Program-made: the position numbers and the translations under genes
DNA from: Tessaracoccus rhinocerotis
GTDB taxonomy: Bacteria > Actinomycetota > Actinomycetes > Propionibacteriales > Propionibacteriaceae
Assembly (NCBI RefSeq): GCF_007197885.1
Contig: NZ_VKKG01000002.1
Location: 186,001-250,000 of the forward strand
Direction: 5' to 3'
DNA length: 64,000 bases
Shown here: one piece after another, positions 1 to 8,370 of the stretch
Numbering within the stretch: the stretch's first letter is position 1
How the letters are laid out: the number at the start of each line of letters is the position of its first letter
Notes under the pieces: generated by a model
Database searches by the model: none
What the model saw: the letters and a program-made list of their open reading frames with translations, nothing else
Told to the model about the DNA's origin: nothing

Positions 1-199
1 GCGTGGCGATGCCGCTCATCATGACCGCCAGCTGCGGGTTCAGACCCATCAGCAGCGGGAACACGAACGTGGCGCCGAACATGGCCACGACGTGCTGCGC
101 GCCGAGTCCGACGGTGCGTCCCCAACCGAGCCGCTCGCCGGGCATCACCACCGCCCCGGGCAGTAGGTCACCGTTGTTGTGCAGCTTCCATCCGAGCAT
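1..199 (-). CDS. Uracil/xanthine permease, NCS2 family (N-terminal part only)
   Basis: Only the first 66 codons are in the window; the gene runs off the left edge. The protein starts MLGWKLHNNGDLLPG and continues into GLGAQHVVAMFGATFVFPLL, the conserved first membrane segment of NCS2 nucleobase:cation symporters (UraA type), which import uracil or xanthine across the cytoplasmic membrane. The start is the ATG at 199, preceded on the minus strand by AAGGGG about 7 nt upstream. A TAACAT box (230-225, minus) fits a -10 element with a short leader. It is transcribed divergently from the FAD oxidoreductase at 250. Substrate cannot be decided from this fragment. Confidence 0.8.
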   Translation of the reverse strand, partial: MLGWKLHNNGDLLPGAVVMPGERLGWGRTVGLGAQHVVAMFGATFVFPLLMGLNPQLAVMMSGIAT

Positions 200-237
200 C
201 TCCCGGCCCCTTCCGTACGGCGGAATGTTAGCGGGTC

Positions 238-243
238 TAGGCT
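238..243 (+). promoter_or_regulatory. -10 box for leaderless FAD oxidoreductase
   Basis: TAGGCT ends 6 nt before the ATG at 250 and no Shine-Dalgarno lies between. This is the leaderless pattern seen repeatedly in this window. Confidence 0.55.
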
Positions 244-249
244 GGTCGC

Positions 250-1365
250 ATGGTGCACGACGTTGTGGTGATCGGTGCGAGTGTGGCTGGACTGACGGCG
301 GCCCGACGCCTCGCGACCGACGGATTCGACGTCGTGGTGCTGGATCCGAACCCCGAGGGGGCCTCCGCGGCCATCGGGCACGGGGTGGCCGCGTGTGCGC
401 ACAGCAGCACGGTGACCACCATGTCGGCCGCCTACGGCACCGAGGCGGTCAACGAGCACGTGCGCCGCAACCTCGTCGGCATGGAGGAGATCCGCAGGGT
501 GCTGGCCACCGGCGACGTGCCGCACCGGGTGCTGCCGCTGCACGACCACTCACTTGGCGTCGCGCTCGACCGCGAGCTGGTGCCGACGCTCGAACTGCTC
601 GCCTCCGCCGGGGCCGAGGTCCGGCTGCTGGGCCGGGACGAGACCCGACGTCCGGGGGCGGGGATCGTGTCGGAGGCCATCCTCGTCGACCCGGCTCAGT
701 ACGCCGGCGCCCTGGCCGCGCAGGCCGCGCACGCCGGCGCCGACATCCGCTACGACATGACCGTCACCCACCTCGTGCGGCGCGACGGCGTGACCGCCGT
801 CGCCGCCCGTCCCAACCTGGCCTGGGCCCGGGAGGTCCACTCCATGCTCGCGGTCGCCGTCGTCGACACCCTCGGCGTGAGCCCATGGGGACGGATGGCC
901 GGCAACGGGGCGGCGCAGTACGTGCCGCGGGTCCGGTTCCGGGTGGCACAGGTCCCCGACGTGGTGACCCTCAGCGCCGGGCCACCGGTCTGGCTGGTCC
1001 GCCCGGACGGTGACGAGGCGGTGGCCTACGGCCCGAAGTACCCGGCGTCCGGGCGCGGCGACGGTGTGGCCGAGCTGGAGCGCTTCGTCACGGGCAGACT
1101 GGGCGGGACCGACCTGCGCAGCGGCACCATGGCCATCGACCCCAGCGACCACGGCCGCCCCGCAGTGGGTGCCTCGCCGATACCTGGCGGCTTCTACGCA
1201 CGCGGCAACGGCCGCGGCGAGCTCATGAACGGCACGGCCAGCGGCACCTTCCTCGCGGCGCTGCTGCTGGGCCTGGAGTCCTCGCACCAGAACAACGCGC
1301 TGCCGATGTCCTCGCGCCTGCGTGCGTCGGCGCGGGGGCTGCGCCAGCGGCTCCTCGGCCACTGA
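250..1365 (+). CDS. FAD-dependent oxidoreductase, DAO-like
   Basis: This 371-residue protein begins with a Rossmann dinucleotide-binding motif (VVVIGASVAG, residues 5-14), followed by an acidic residue at the end of strand 2 (VVVLDPNP), as in FAD-binding oxidoreductases. The C-terminal stretch around GRPAVGASPIPGGFYARGNG resembles the FAD-contacting end of D-amino-acid-oxidase-like enzymes. The natural substrate is not recognisable. The ATG at 250 is chosen because TAGGCT lies 6 nt upstream, giving a leaderless message. It sits alone between a divergent permease and a convergent secreted protein. No membrane segment or signal peptide is visible, so it should be cytoplasmic. Confidence 0.75.
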   Translation: MVHDVVVIGASVAGLTAARRLATDGFDVVVLDPNPEGASAAIGHGVAACAHSSTVTTMSAAYGTEAVNEHVRRNLVGMEEIRRVLATGDVPHRVLPLHDHSLGVALDRELVPTLELLASAGAEVRLLGRDETRRPGAGIVSEAILVDPAQYAGALAAQAAHAGADIRYDMTVTHLVRRDGVTAVAARPNLAWAREVHSMLAVAVVDTLGVSPWGRMAGNGAAQYVPRVRFRVAQVPDVVTLSAGPPVWLVRPDGDEAVAYGPKYPASGRGDGVAELERFVTGRLGGTDLRSGTMAIDPSDHGRPAVGASPIPGGFYARGNGRGELMNGTASGTFLAALLLGLESSHQNNALPMSSRLRASARGLRQRLLGH

Positions 1366-1388
1366 CGCGCCTCCGCGTCACCTCTTGG

Positions 1389-1913
1389 TCAGCGGCTGAA
1401 CGAGACCTGGTTGTTGAACACCCAGTCCCAGCGCTCGTCGAACTGCCAGCCGGAGGGGGTGCTGGTCTGGTCCACCACCAGCGTCCAGATGTAGCTGCGG
1501 CAGCCACCCCTGCCGGTGTTGGCCGTGTCACACTCGGTGCGCCAGCGGCGGTCGTCGGAGGTGAACGTGCCGGGGACCCCGAGCGGGTTGTTCGCCCAGG
1601 CCTGGCGCTTCATCAGGGGCAGGTAGCTCAGGTTGTTGAAGTGCCAGCCCGTCTCCCGGACGAAGGTCTCGCCCACCGGGTGCTCGTCGGCCGTCACCTG
1701 GCCGAACACCGACGTCCCCAGCGCGCCGTTGCCGATGGGAAGCGACTCCTCCTGCCAGCCGTTCAGCGGGGCCGGGGCGCCGTAGGTCAGGACAAGGGGG
1801 TCCTGCTGTGTGGTTGGTTCGGCCGCTGCCGACTCAGTCAGTGACGGGACCACTGTCCCGGCCATTGTCAGCGCTGCCACAAGACCTGACAGCAGAGCGG
1901 TTCGGATTCGCAC
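1389..1913 (-). CDS. Secreted chimeric protein: GH95-like N-terminal fragment plus Cys-containing actinobacterial domain
   Basis: The 174-residue product has a clear Sec signal peptide (residues 1 to about 31, ending ESAAA). Residues about 40-65 contain YGAPAPLNGWQEESLPIGNG and then ALGTSVFGQVTADE, which resemble the first strand region of glycoside hydrolase family 95 fucosidases, normally enzymes of 700 residues or more. The sequence then changes to a domain with FNNLSYLPLMKRQAWANNPL, WRTECDTANTGRGGCRSY and a final WVFNNQVSFSR. I associate this domain with actinobacterial secreted proteins; the two Cys residues could form a disulphide. No GH95 catalytic domain is present, so enzyme activity is not expected. 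It could be an adhesion or inhibitor-like secreted protein, or a remnant that gained a new tail. It is convergent with the FAD oxidoreductase. Confidence 0.6.
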   Translation of the reverse strand: MRIRTALLSGLVAALTMAGTVVPSLTESAAAEPTTQQDPLVLTYGAPAPLNGWQEESLPIGNGALGTSVFGQVTADEHPVGETFVRETGWHFNNLSYLPLMKRQAWANNPLGVPGTFTSDDRRWRTECDTANTGRGGCRSYIWTLVVDQTSTPSGWQFDERWDWVFNNQVSFSR

Positions 1914-2031
1914 AGGAGATCACCCATCGTCGTCGACACGGTTCGGCGGCCAACCCTGGCCGGTCCGCCCATCGAACTCATGCGGCTTCGGGACTGTCAA
2001 CCAGTTGGGCTACTCTGCGCGGTCCCAGTGA

Positions 2032-3597
2032 TCAGATCCAGGTCCCGAACCACATCCGCGCCAGCCACTCCGGTCTGGTCATCAGGTCCGCGGTGAGCAC
2101 CGGGTAGATGAAGGCGAAGTTGGCCACGACCAGCCCGACGGCGATCCCGACGTACATCGCGCGCGTCCTGCGCTGCGGTCCGTCCGCGGGGCCGAGGAAC
2201 CTGCCCAGCACCATCGCGAGGGCCGTGGCGGAGAAGGGGATGATCATGATGGCGTAGAAGAAGAACAGGGGACGCTCGGCGTACTGGAACCACGGCAGCC
2301 AGACCGAGCCGATGGCGAGCAGCGGCACCGCGAAGCGCCAGTCGCGGCGGCCCAGCCAGAACCACAACGCGGCCACGAGGGCGATCGCAGCCATCCACCA
2401 CAGCAGCGGCGTGCCCATGGCGGAGATGACGCGCAGGCAGGTGGTGCCGACGGCGTCGCAGCCCTGCTCTCCGGGCTCGATCCCGTTCTCGGCGTAGATG
2501 CCGATGGGGCGGGCCATCACCAGCCAGCCTGCGGGGTGGCCCTCGTAGGTGTGGGTGGCCTCCTTCATGCCGTCGCCGGTGTGGAAGTTGTAGGCGGCCA
2601 CGTGGTACTGCCACAGCGATCCGAGCGCGGTGCCGAAGCGCTGCACCACCGGGTCGTCGGGGTTGTTGGCGCCCCAGTCCCGGTAGTAGCCGCCGGTGGT
2701 GCCCAGCCAGCGGTACCAGGAGGCGAGGTAGACCGGGACGGCGACGACGACGAGGTGCACGAACGCGGCGGGGGCGTCGGCGAGGATGGACAGGAAGTAC
2801 TTTCGCGAGCCACCACCGCCGGCCAGGCGCCTGGCACCGAGGTCCCACACGACGGTGACGATGCCGAACACCGCAACCATGTAGATGGTGTTCCACTTCA
2901 CGGCGCAGGAGGCGCCGAACATGATGCCGGCCACGATCCGCCAGGGCCGCCACAGCATGACCGGACCGAACTTCCCACCGAGGTCCGGGAGGTCACGTTT
3001 GCGCAGCCAGCGGGCGAGTCTGAACCTGAACCAGTCCCGGTCTGCCACCAGTGCGGCCACCCCCGCGACGGCCAACGTCGCCTGGAAGATGTCGAGCAGC
3101 GCGATCCGGCTCATCACGAAGGCCAGTCCGTCGAAGGTCACGAGGATGCCGGCGACTGCGCCGACCAGCGTGGAACGCGACAGGCGCCGCGCCATGCGGA
3201 TGACCAGCAGCACCATGAGGGCCCCGAACACGGCGGCGCCGAAACGCCACCCGAACGCACCCCAGTGCAGGGGTTCGGCGAACCAGCCGATGAACAACTT
3301 TCCCAGCGGCGGGTGCACGACGAAGGACGGGTCGTCGAGGATGCCGCTGAAGTCGTTGTCGGCGAACTGCTGGTTGATCTCGTCGTTCGGCTCGGCCCAG
3401 TCGCGCTCGTAGCCGCCGTGCTGGATGGCAAGGGCGTCCTTGGCGTAGTAGGTCTCGTCGAACATGATCGTGCGGGGGAAGCCGAGGCCCACGAGCCGGA
3501 GCACGAAGGCCAGGGCTGTGATCCCCAGGGTGACGAGCCACGCCACCCGTCGATCCTTCATTCGCCCGTCCTCGAGCGCCTCCACCGTTGTCAGCAC
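2032..3597 (-). CDS. Dolichyl-phosphate-mannose-protein mannosyltransferase family (PMT)
   Basis: This 521-residue integral membrane glycosyltransferase belongs to the PMT family, which transfers mannose from a polyprenyl-phosphate donor to Ser/Thr of exported proteins. The diagnostic DE pair is in MFDETYYAKDA (Asp47-Glu48), just outside the first membrane segment. The loop DPSFVVHPPLGKLFIGW and about ten hydrophobic segments follow. It matches the actinobacterial Pmt (Rv1002c in M. tuberculosis) and is divergent from rsmI exactly as there. The GTG at 3597 is preferred: TAGAAT lies 6 nt upstream. An internal ATG at 3561 with GAGGA upstream is an alternative. Confidence 0.9.
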   Translation of the reverse strand: MLTTVEALEDGRMKDRRVAWLVTLGITALAFVLRLVGLGFPRTIMFDETYYAKDALAIQHGGYERDWAEPNDEINQQFADNDFSGILDDPSFVVHPPLGKLFIGWFAEPLHWGAFGWRFGAAVFGALMVLLVIRMARRLSRSTLVGAVAGILVTFDGLAFVMSRIALLDIFQATLAVAGVAALVADRDWFRFRLARWLRKRDLPDLGGKFGPVMLWRPWRIVAGIMFGASCAVKWNTIYMVAVFGIVTVVWDLGARRLAGGGGSRKYFLSILADAPAAFVHLVVVAVPVYLASWYRWLGTTGGYYRDWGANNPDDPVVQRFGTALGSLWQYHVAAYNFHTGDGMKEATHTYEGHPAGWLVMARPIGIYAENGIEPGEQGCDAVGTTCLRVISAMGTPLLWWMAAIALVAALWFWLGRRDWRFAVPLLAIGSVWLPWFQYAERPLFFFYAIMIIPFSATALAMVLGRFLGPADGPQRRTRAMYVGIAVGLVVANFAFIYPVLTADLMTRPEWLARMWFGTWI

Positions 3598-3603
3598 GTG
3601 AGC

Positions 3604-3609
3604 ATTCTA
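3604..3609 (-). promoter_or_regulatory. -10 box for leaderless mannosyltransferase
   Basis: On the minus strand TAGAAT is followed by 6 nt and the GTG at 3597. It is one half of a compact divergent promoter pair with the rsmI box at 3645. Confidence 0.5.
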
Positions 3610-3644
3610 GGGGTGCCCGGGACGAAGGGGTCCACGTCCGCATC

Positions 3645-3650
3645 TAGGCT
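3645..3650 (+). promoter_or_regulatory. -10 box for leaderless rsmI
   Basis: TAGGCT lies 6 nt before the rsmI ATG at 3657. Only about 35 bp separate it from the divergent box of the mannosyltransferase. Confidence 0.55.
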
Positions 3651-3656
3651 GATCGC

Positions 3657-4523
3657 ATGACCAACCCAACCGGCGGCGCCCTCGTCCTGGCCGCCACCCC
3701 CATCGGATCGCACCGCGACGCGAGCCAGAGCCTGAGGGACCTGCTCGCGTCGGCGGACCTCATCGCCGCGGAGGACACGCGCCGGTTCGCCACCCTCATG
3801 CGTCGCATCGGCGTGGAGGCCTCCGGGCGGGTCGTGTCCTACTTCGAGGGCAACGAGGCCACCCGCACCGGTGAGCTCGTCGCCGCGGTCGAGGCCGGGC
3901 AGCAGGTGGCTCTGGTGACCGACGCCGGGATGCCGTCGGTCAGCGACCCGGGGTTCCGCGCCGTCACGGCCTGCATCGAGCACGGCCTGCGGGTCACGGC
4001 CGTGCCCGGCCCCTCGGCCGCGCTGACCGCACTCGCCGTCTCCGGGCTGCCCACCGACCGGTTCTGCTTCGAGGGGTTCCTGCCGCGCAAGGAGGGCCAG
4101 CGCCGGAGCCGGCTGGACTCGCTGGCGACGGAGGAGCGCACCATGGTGTTCTTCGAGGCCCCGCACCGGCTGCAGGAGTTCCTCGCCAGCGCCGCCGCCG
4201 CGCTGGGCGGGGATCGGGCTGCGGTCGTCTGCCGAGAGCTCACCAAGCCGTACGAGGAGGTGGTGCGGGGGAACCTCGCCGAGCTGGGCCTCTGGGCCGC
4301 CGAGGGGGTCCGCGGCGAGGTGACAGTGGTGGTTGCAGGCGCGCCCGAGGTGGTCACGTCCGCCGACGACGCGCTGGGACTGGTGGCCGCCCGCGTGGCC
4401 GAAGGTGAGAAACTGTCGGCGGCGGTGCGCTCCGTGGCCGAGGCCACCGGCACCAACCGCAAGGAACTATACGAGGCCGCGTTGGCCGCGCGGCCGCCGA
4501 AGCCGGGGAAGGACACCAAGTGA
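3657..4523 (+). CDS. rsmI: 16S rRNA (cytidine-1402-2'-O)-methyltransferase
   Basis: RsmI methylates the 2'-hydroxyl of C1402 in the decoding centre of 16S rRNA, using S-adenosylmethionine. The 288-residue protein shows the tetrapyrrole-methylase fold signatures ATPIGSHRDASQSLRDLL near the N terminus, AAEDTRRFATLMRRIG, VTDAGMPSVSDPGF and the loop VPGPSAALTALAVSGL. Its length is normal for the family. The start codon is fixed by a TAGGCT box 6 nt upstream. The stop overlaps the GTG start of tatD by 4 nt, so the two are translationally coupled. It opens the run rsmI-tatD-rsmA-ispE. Confidence 0.95.
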   Translation: MTNPTGGALVLAATPIGSHRDASQSLRDLLASADLIAAEDTRRFATLMRRIGVEASGRVVSYFEGNEATRTGELVAAVEAGQQVALVTDAGMPSVSDPGFRAVTACIEHGLRVTAVPGPSAALTALAVSGLPTDRFCFEGFLPRKEGQRRSRLDSLATEERTMVFFEAPHRLQEFLASAAAALGGDRAAVVCRELTKPYEEVVRGNLAELGLWAAEGVRGEVTVVVAGAPEVVTSADDALGLVAARVAEGEKLSAAVRSVAEATGTNRKELYEAALAARPPKPGKDTK

Positions 4524-5392
4524 GCGTGCTCGAGGAGCTGGGGCTGCCGCCACTGCCGGAGCCGCTGCCGCGGCCGGTGGTGGACAACCACACCCATGCC
4601 GACACCACCACCGAGTACTCCGGCCTGCAGGTCTCCGACTCCATCGCGCTGGCCGCCCGGGTGGGGGTCAACCGGATCGTCCAGGTGGGCTGCGACGTCG
4701 TCTCCTCGCGCTACGCCGTCGAGCTCGCCACCCACGAGCCCACCGTCGTCGCTGCCATCGCCCTGCACCCCAACGACGCCGCCCGCACCTTCACGTCCGG
4801 CGGCCGTGCAGCACTGGCAGCCGAGTTCGAGTCGATTCGGCAACTGGCGGCCAACAAGTACGTCCGCGCGATCGGCGAGACCGGCCTCGACCACTACCGC
4901 ACCCGCGAGCCCGAGGGCCGCAGCGCCCAAGAGGAGTCCTTCCGCTGGCACATCGCGCTCGCGAAGGAGCGCGACCTGACCCTGGTGGTCCACGACCGTG
5001 ACGCCCACGCTGACATCCTGCGAGTCCTCGACGACGTCGGCGCGCCGGGACGCGTGGTGATGCACTGCTTCTCCGGTGACGCCGCCTTCGCGGAGGAGTG
5101 CGTCTCCCGCGGGTTCTGGCTGAGCTACCCGGGAGTGGTCACGTTCGGCAGCGCCGGCAGCCTGCGGGAGGCCGCCCGGGCCACGCCGCTGAGCCGGGTG
5201 CTCGTGGAGACCGATGCCCCGTTCCTGACGCCCAAGCCCCAGCGCGGCAAGTACAACGCCCCCTACCTGCTCCCACACACCGTCAGGTTCCTGGCCGACC
5301 TGCTCGACGTGGAGCTCGATGCCTTCTGCAACACCGTCATGGCCAACACGTTCGCCGCCTTCGGTGGCCCCTGGGGAGAAGACGATGCCTGA
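4520..5392 (+). CDS. tatD: TatD family metal-dependent hydrolase
   Basis: The product is a 290-residue TIM-barrel hydrolase of the TatD DNase family, probably acting on nucleic acid ends in the cytoplasm. Metal-binding motifs are in order: DNHTHAD near residue 20, [25 protein letters not shown] and [10 protein letters not shown]. The GTG start overlaps the rsmI stop (GTGA), and the stop overlaps the rsmA start, so it is expressed from the rsmI promoter. In M. tuberculosis the resuscitation factor rpfB lies between tatD and ksgA; here there is no room for it. Confidence 0.93.
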   Translation: MSVLEELGLPPLPEPLPRPVVDNHTHADTTTEYSGLQVSDSIALAARVGVNRIVQVGCDVVSSRYAVELATHEPTVVAAIALHPNDAARTFTSGGRAALAAEFESIRQLAANKYVRAIGETGLDHYRTREPEGRSAQEESFRWHIALAKERDLTLVVHDRDAHADILRVLDDVGAPGRVVMHCFSGDAAFAEECVSRGFWLSYPGVVTFGSAGSLREAARATPLSRVLVETDAPFLTPKPQRGKYNAPYLLPHTVRFLADLLDVELDAFCNTVMANTFAAFGGPWGEDDA

Positions 5393-6251
5393 GACCGGAC
5401 TGCTCGACCCGAACTCGGTGCGGCGCATCGCGGCGGCACTCGACCTGCGCCCGACGAAACAGCGCGGCCAGAACTTCGTCATCGACCCCAACACGGTGCG
5501 GCGCATCGTCTCCCTGTCGGGGATCGGCGCGGAAGACGTGGTCCTCGAGATCGGCCCCGGACTGGGCTCCCTCACGCTCGGGCTGCTGGAGCAGGCCCGC
5601 GCGGTCACCGTCGTGGAGATCGAGGAGCGCCTCGCCGAACGGTTGCCGCAGACCGTGGCGGAGCGGCTCGGCGACGAGGCGGCCGCGCGCCTGCATGTCG
5701 TCACCTCGGACGCACTTCTCGTTGAGGAACTCCCCGGGGAGGCGCCCACCGCGGTGGTCGCGAACCTGCCGTACAACGTGTCCGTGCCGGTCATCCTGCA
5801 CCTGCTGAAGCGCTTCGAGCAGTGGCGCACGGGCCTGGTGATGGTGCAGCTCGAGGTCGCTGACCGGCTCGTTGCGCCCCCCGGTTCCAAGACCTACGGC
5901 GTGCCCAGCGCCAAGCTCGCCTGGTATGCGTCGGCGAGCAGGGTGGGGACCGTGCCGCCCAAGGTCTTCTGGCCCGTGCCGAACGTCGAGTCCGGGCTGG
6001 TCCGGATCGAGCGACGCGACCCGCCGGAGACCACCGCCACGCGGGAACAGGTGTTCGCCGTCATCGATGCCGCCTTCGCGCAGCGCCGCAAGATGCTGCG
6101 GGCCGCTCTCGCTGCCAGGGTAGGCGGCGTCGCGACCGAGGCCATCGAGGCCGCCGGCATCGACCCGCAGGTGAGGGGAGAGGTCCTCGACGTCGAGCAG
6201 TTCGCCCGCATCGCGTCCGAGTTGGCGGCCCGTGACGCGTGGGTGCGGTAG
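5385..6251 (+). CDS. rsmA: 16S rRNA (adenine-1518/1519-N6)-dimethyltransferase
   Basis: RsmA (KsgA) dimethylates the two adjacent adenines A1518 and A1519 in helix 45 of 16S rRNA late in small-subunit assembly. The 288-residue protein has the SAM motif [17 protein letters not shown], the family motif [16 protein letters not shown] near the N terminus, and the catalytic motif [11 protein letters not shown]. The reading frame is open further upstream, but the ATG at 5385 is chosen: GGAGAA lies 7 nt before it and the start overlaps the tatD stop by 8 nt. Its TAG stop doubles as the first three bases of the ispE -10 box. Confidence 0.95.
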   Translation: MPETGLLDPNSVRRIAAALDLRPTKQRGQNFVIDPNTVRRIVSLSGIGAEDVVLEIGPGLGSLTLGLLEQARAVTVVEIEERLAERLPQTVAERLGDEAAARLHVVTSDALLVEELPGEAPTAVVANLPYNVSVPVILHLLKRFEQWRTGLVMVQLEVADRLVAPPGSKTYGVPSAKLAWYASASRVGTVPPKVFWPVPNVESGLVRIERRDPPETTATREQVFAVIDAAFAQRRKMLRAALAARVGGVATEAIEAAGIDPQVRGEVLDVEQFARIASELAARDAWVR

Positions 6252-6254
6252 GTT
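6249..6254 (+). promoter_or_regulatory. -10 box for leaderless ispE, sharing the rsmA stop codon
   Basis: TAGGTT begins with the TAG stop of rsmA and ends 6 nt before the GTG at 6261. ispE could therefore be read both from the upstream operon and from its own leaderless promoter. Confidence 0.5.
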
Positions 6255-6260
6255 CCAAGC

Positions 6261-7163
6261 GTGACCACGGCTGTTCGGGTCCGCGTGCCCGCGAAGGTGA
6301 ACCTCGCCCTCCGAGTCGGCGCCACCGACCCCGAGGGCTACCACGAGTTGGGGACCGTCTTCCAGGCGCTGTCCCTCTACGACGAGGTGACCGCCGAGCC
6401 CGAGGAACCGGGACGTTTCCGGCTCGCGTTCCGTGGTGAGGGGGCGGCCTTCCTGCCCACCGACGACACCAACCTGGCCATGCGCGCCGCCAAGCTGCTC
6501 GCCCGGACCCATGACGTGGCAGATGCCGGCGTCCAACTGCTGGTGCGCAAGCGCATCCCCGTGGCCGGGGGCATGGCCGGCGGATCGGCCGACGCGGCCG
6601 CGGTGCTGGTGGCCTGCAACGAGCTCTGGGGGCTGGGCGCCACCACCGCCGAACTCATGGAGCTGGGTTCGCAGCTGGGCGCCGACGTCCCCTTCATGTT
6701 GCTGGGCAACACCGCCCACGGGTGGGGCAGGGGGGACCGGCTGACGCCCTTGACCACCGCCGGGACCTATCACTGGACCCTGGCGCTGTCCCACGGTGGG
6801 CTGTCGACCCCCACCGTGTTCAAGGAGTTCGACAGGTTGAGCGAACCCCGGCCCACCGACATCCCCGCCGAGCTGATCGCGGCCCTGGCGGCCGGCGACG
6901 TAGCCGCCGTCGGTGCCGCCCTGGTCAACGACCTCGCGGAGCCCGCCGTAGCGCTCCTGCCCACCTTGTCCAGCACACTCGAGATCGGTCTCCAGGCCGG
7001 GGCGGTCGGGGCCGTGGTGAGCGGCTCCGGGCCGTCCTGCGCGTTCCTTTCCTCAACGCCAGAGTCCGCGGCGCTCGTGGCTGAGGCCCTCACAGTGTTC
7101 AGCGGCGTGCGCGCCGTCCGGAGCGCCACCGGGCCAGTGCCCGGTGCCGAGGTGGTGGACTGA
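6261..7163 (+). CDS. ispE: 4-diphosphocytidyl-2-C-methyl-D-erythritol kinase
   Basis: IspE phosphorylates the 2-hydroxyl of CDP-methylerythritol in the MEP route to isoprenoids. It is a 300-residue GHMP kinase: the N-terminal VRVPAKVNLALRVG carries the conserved Lys/Asn of the substrate site, the glycine-rich ATP loop is PVAGGMAGGSADAAAVL (about residues 95-112), and VVSGSGPSCAFL is the C-terminal GHMP motif. The GTG start lies 9 nt after the rsmA stop and 6 nt after a TAGGTT box. The gene is followed by the MarR gene with one base between them, so they are probably co-transcribed. Confidence 0.95.
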   Translation: MTTAVRVRVPAKVNLALRVGATDPEGYHELGTVFQALSLYDEVTAEPEEPGRFRLAFRGEGAAFLPTDDTNLAMRAAKLLARTHDVADAGVQLLVRKRIPVAGGMAGGSADAAAVLVACNELWGLGATTAELMELGSQLGADVPFMLLGNTAHGWGRGDRLTPLTTAGTYHWTLALSHGGLSTPTVFKEFDRLSEPRPTDIPAELIAALAAGDVAAVGAALVNDLAEPAVALLPTLSSTLEIGLQAGAVGAVVSGSGPSCAFLSSTPESAALVAEALTVFSGVRAVRSATGPVPGAEVVD

Positions 7164-7164
7164 C

Positions 7165-7680
7165 GTGTCGGAGCAGGATTCCCGCCGGAGCGGCGTCGAC
7201 GAGGTGGACGAGGTGGTCGCGGCCTGGCGCCGCGAACGTCCGGACCTCGCCGTGCACCCGATGGAGGTGTGGTCGCGGATTCACCGGCTCTCCGAGGTGC
7301 TGGCGCAGCACCGCAAGCGCTCGTTCGCCGGCCAGGGGCTGGAGAACTGGGAGTTCGACGTGCTCGCAGCCCTGCGGAAGGCGGGGAAGCCGTACCGCCT
7401 GTCGCCCGGCCAGCTCCTGAAGGAGACCCACGTCACCTCCGGCACGATGACGAACCGCATCGACAGGCTCCGGAGTCGGGGTCTGGTGACCAGGGAGCCG
7501 CACCCGAGCGACGGCCGCGGTGCCGTCGTCGCGCTGACTGACCAGGGCAGGGAATTGGTGGACTCCGCCCTCACCGAGCTGTTGGAGCTGGAGTCCTCAC
7601 TGCTGCAGGGCTGGAACCGGGAGGAGTCCGACGCTCTGGCCTCAGCCCTGCGGAAGCTCCTCGGCGGAGCGGTCGGCTGA
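7165..7680 (+). CDS. MarR family transcriptional regulator
   Basis: A 171-residue MarR-type winged-helix regulator. The DNA-binding core is LENWEFDVLAALRKAG, then LSPGQLLKETHVTSGTMTNR (recognition helix) and the wing RLRSRGLVTREPHPSDGRG, where Asp and Arg of the DGR motif are conserved. The frame is open back to 7144, but the GTG at 7165, one base after the ispE stop, is the natural coupled start, with a purine-rich GAGGTGGTGG upstream. The 3' end overlaps the convergent TetR gene by 39 bp. The ligand is unknown; the position behind ispE gives no clear hint. Confidence 0.85.
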   Translation: MSEQDSRRSGVDEVDEVVAAWRRERPDLAVHPMEVWSRIHRLSEVLAQHRKRSFAGQGLENWEFDVLAALRKAGKPYRLSPGQLLKETHVTSGTMTNRIDRLRSRGLVTREPHPSDGRGAVVALTDQGRELVDSALTELLELESSLLQGWNREESDALASALRKLLGGAVG

Positions 7681-8340
7681 GAGCCGTTCGGCCTTGATCT
7701 CGGTGACCAGCTTCGGTTCGGGCTTCAGGTGGGCCATGCCGTTCCAGGCGAGGTTGATCAGGTGCCTGGCGACGACCAACCGGTCCGGTTCGCGGTGCTC
7801 GAGCCACTGCTGGCCCGTCTGCGCGACGAGTCCCACCAGCGCCTGGGCGTAGAGGCCTGCGAACTGCGGGTCGTGGCCGAGCCGCGCGAACTCCACCTCG
7901 AGCAGGTCCTCGACCTGGACCGCGATGTCGCTCAGGATGGACGCGAACGATCCGGTTGGGTTGCCGATCTGGGAGTCGCGGCTCAGGATGCGGAAGCCGT
8001 CGGGGCAGCGGTCGATGTATCCGAGCAGGGCCAGTGCGCCGAGTTCCAGGAGTTCGCGGGAACCGGCGTGCGGTGTGGCCAGTGCGGAGCGGATGGCTTC
8101 GTGCAGCGTTCGGACCTCGCGGTCGACGACGACGGCGTAGGCGCCTTCCTTGCCGCCGAAGTGCTCGTAGACCACGGGCTTGCTGACGCCGGCCCTCGCA
8201 GCGATCTCCTCGACGGAGGTGCCCTCGAAGCCGCGGCGGGCGAAGAGTTCGCGGGCGATCTCCAGCAGCTGCTCCCGTCGCTGCGCCGAGGTCATGCGGA
8301 CGCGGGTCCGCCGGGCACGCGAGGGAGTTTGATTCGACAC
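7642..8340 (-). CDS. TetR family transcriptional regulator
   Basis: This protein of about 232 residues has an N-terminal TetR helix-turn-helix: SAQRREQLLEIARELFARRG, then FEGTSVEEIAARAGVSKPVV and YEHFGGKEGAYAVVVDRE. The C-terminal ligand domain (HDPQFAGLYAQALVGLVAQT) is like those of actinobacterial regulators of lipid or envelope functions, but no ligand can be named. The start is uncertain. GTG at 8340 has GACAAT 7 nt upstream; the ATG at 8349 lies within that box; GTG at 8367 would start 3 nt after the stop of the upstream membrane-protein gene, allowing coupling. The pair is probably an operon, so the regulator may control its neighbour. Confidence 0.88.
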   Translation of the reverse strand: MSNQTPSRARRTRVRMTSAQRREQLLEIARELFARRGFEGTSVEEIAARAGVSKPVVYEHFGGKEGAYAVVVDREVRTLHEAIRSALATPHAGSRELLELGALALLGYIDRCPDGFRILSRDSQIGNPTGSFASILSDIAVQVEDLLEVEFARLGHDPQFAGLYAQALVGLVAQTGQQWLEHREPDRLVVARHLINLAWNGMAHLKPEPKLVTEIKAERLSADRSAEELPQG

Positions 8341-8370
8341 GCTCACCATTGTCTCATGCGTTGCCACGCC

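Noticed and set aside
5319..5384. Upstream start for rsmA
   Set aside because: The first 22 residues would overlap tatD and are unlike the family N terminus; ATG 5385 has a proper ribosome-binding site.
3839..5890. Long minus-strand open frame antisense to rsmI, tatD and rsmA
   Set aside because: It is a GC-codon shadow of three clearly recognised genes, with low-complexity Ser/Arg/Thr composition and no domain.
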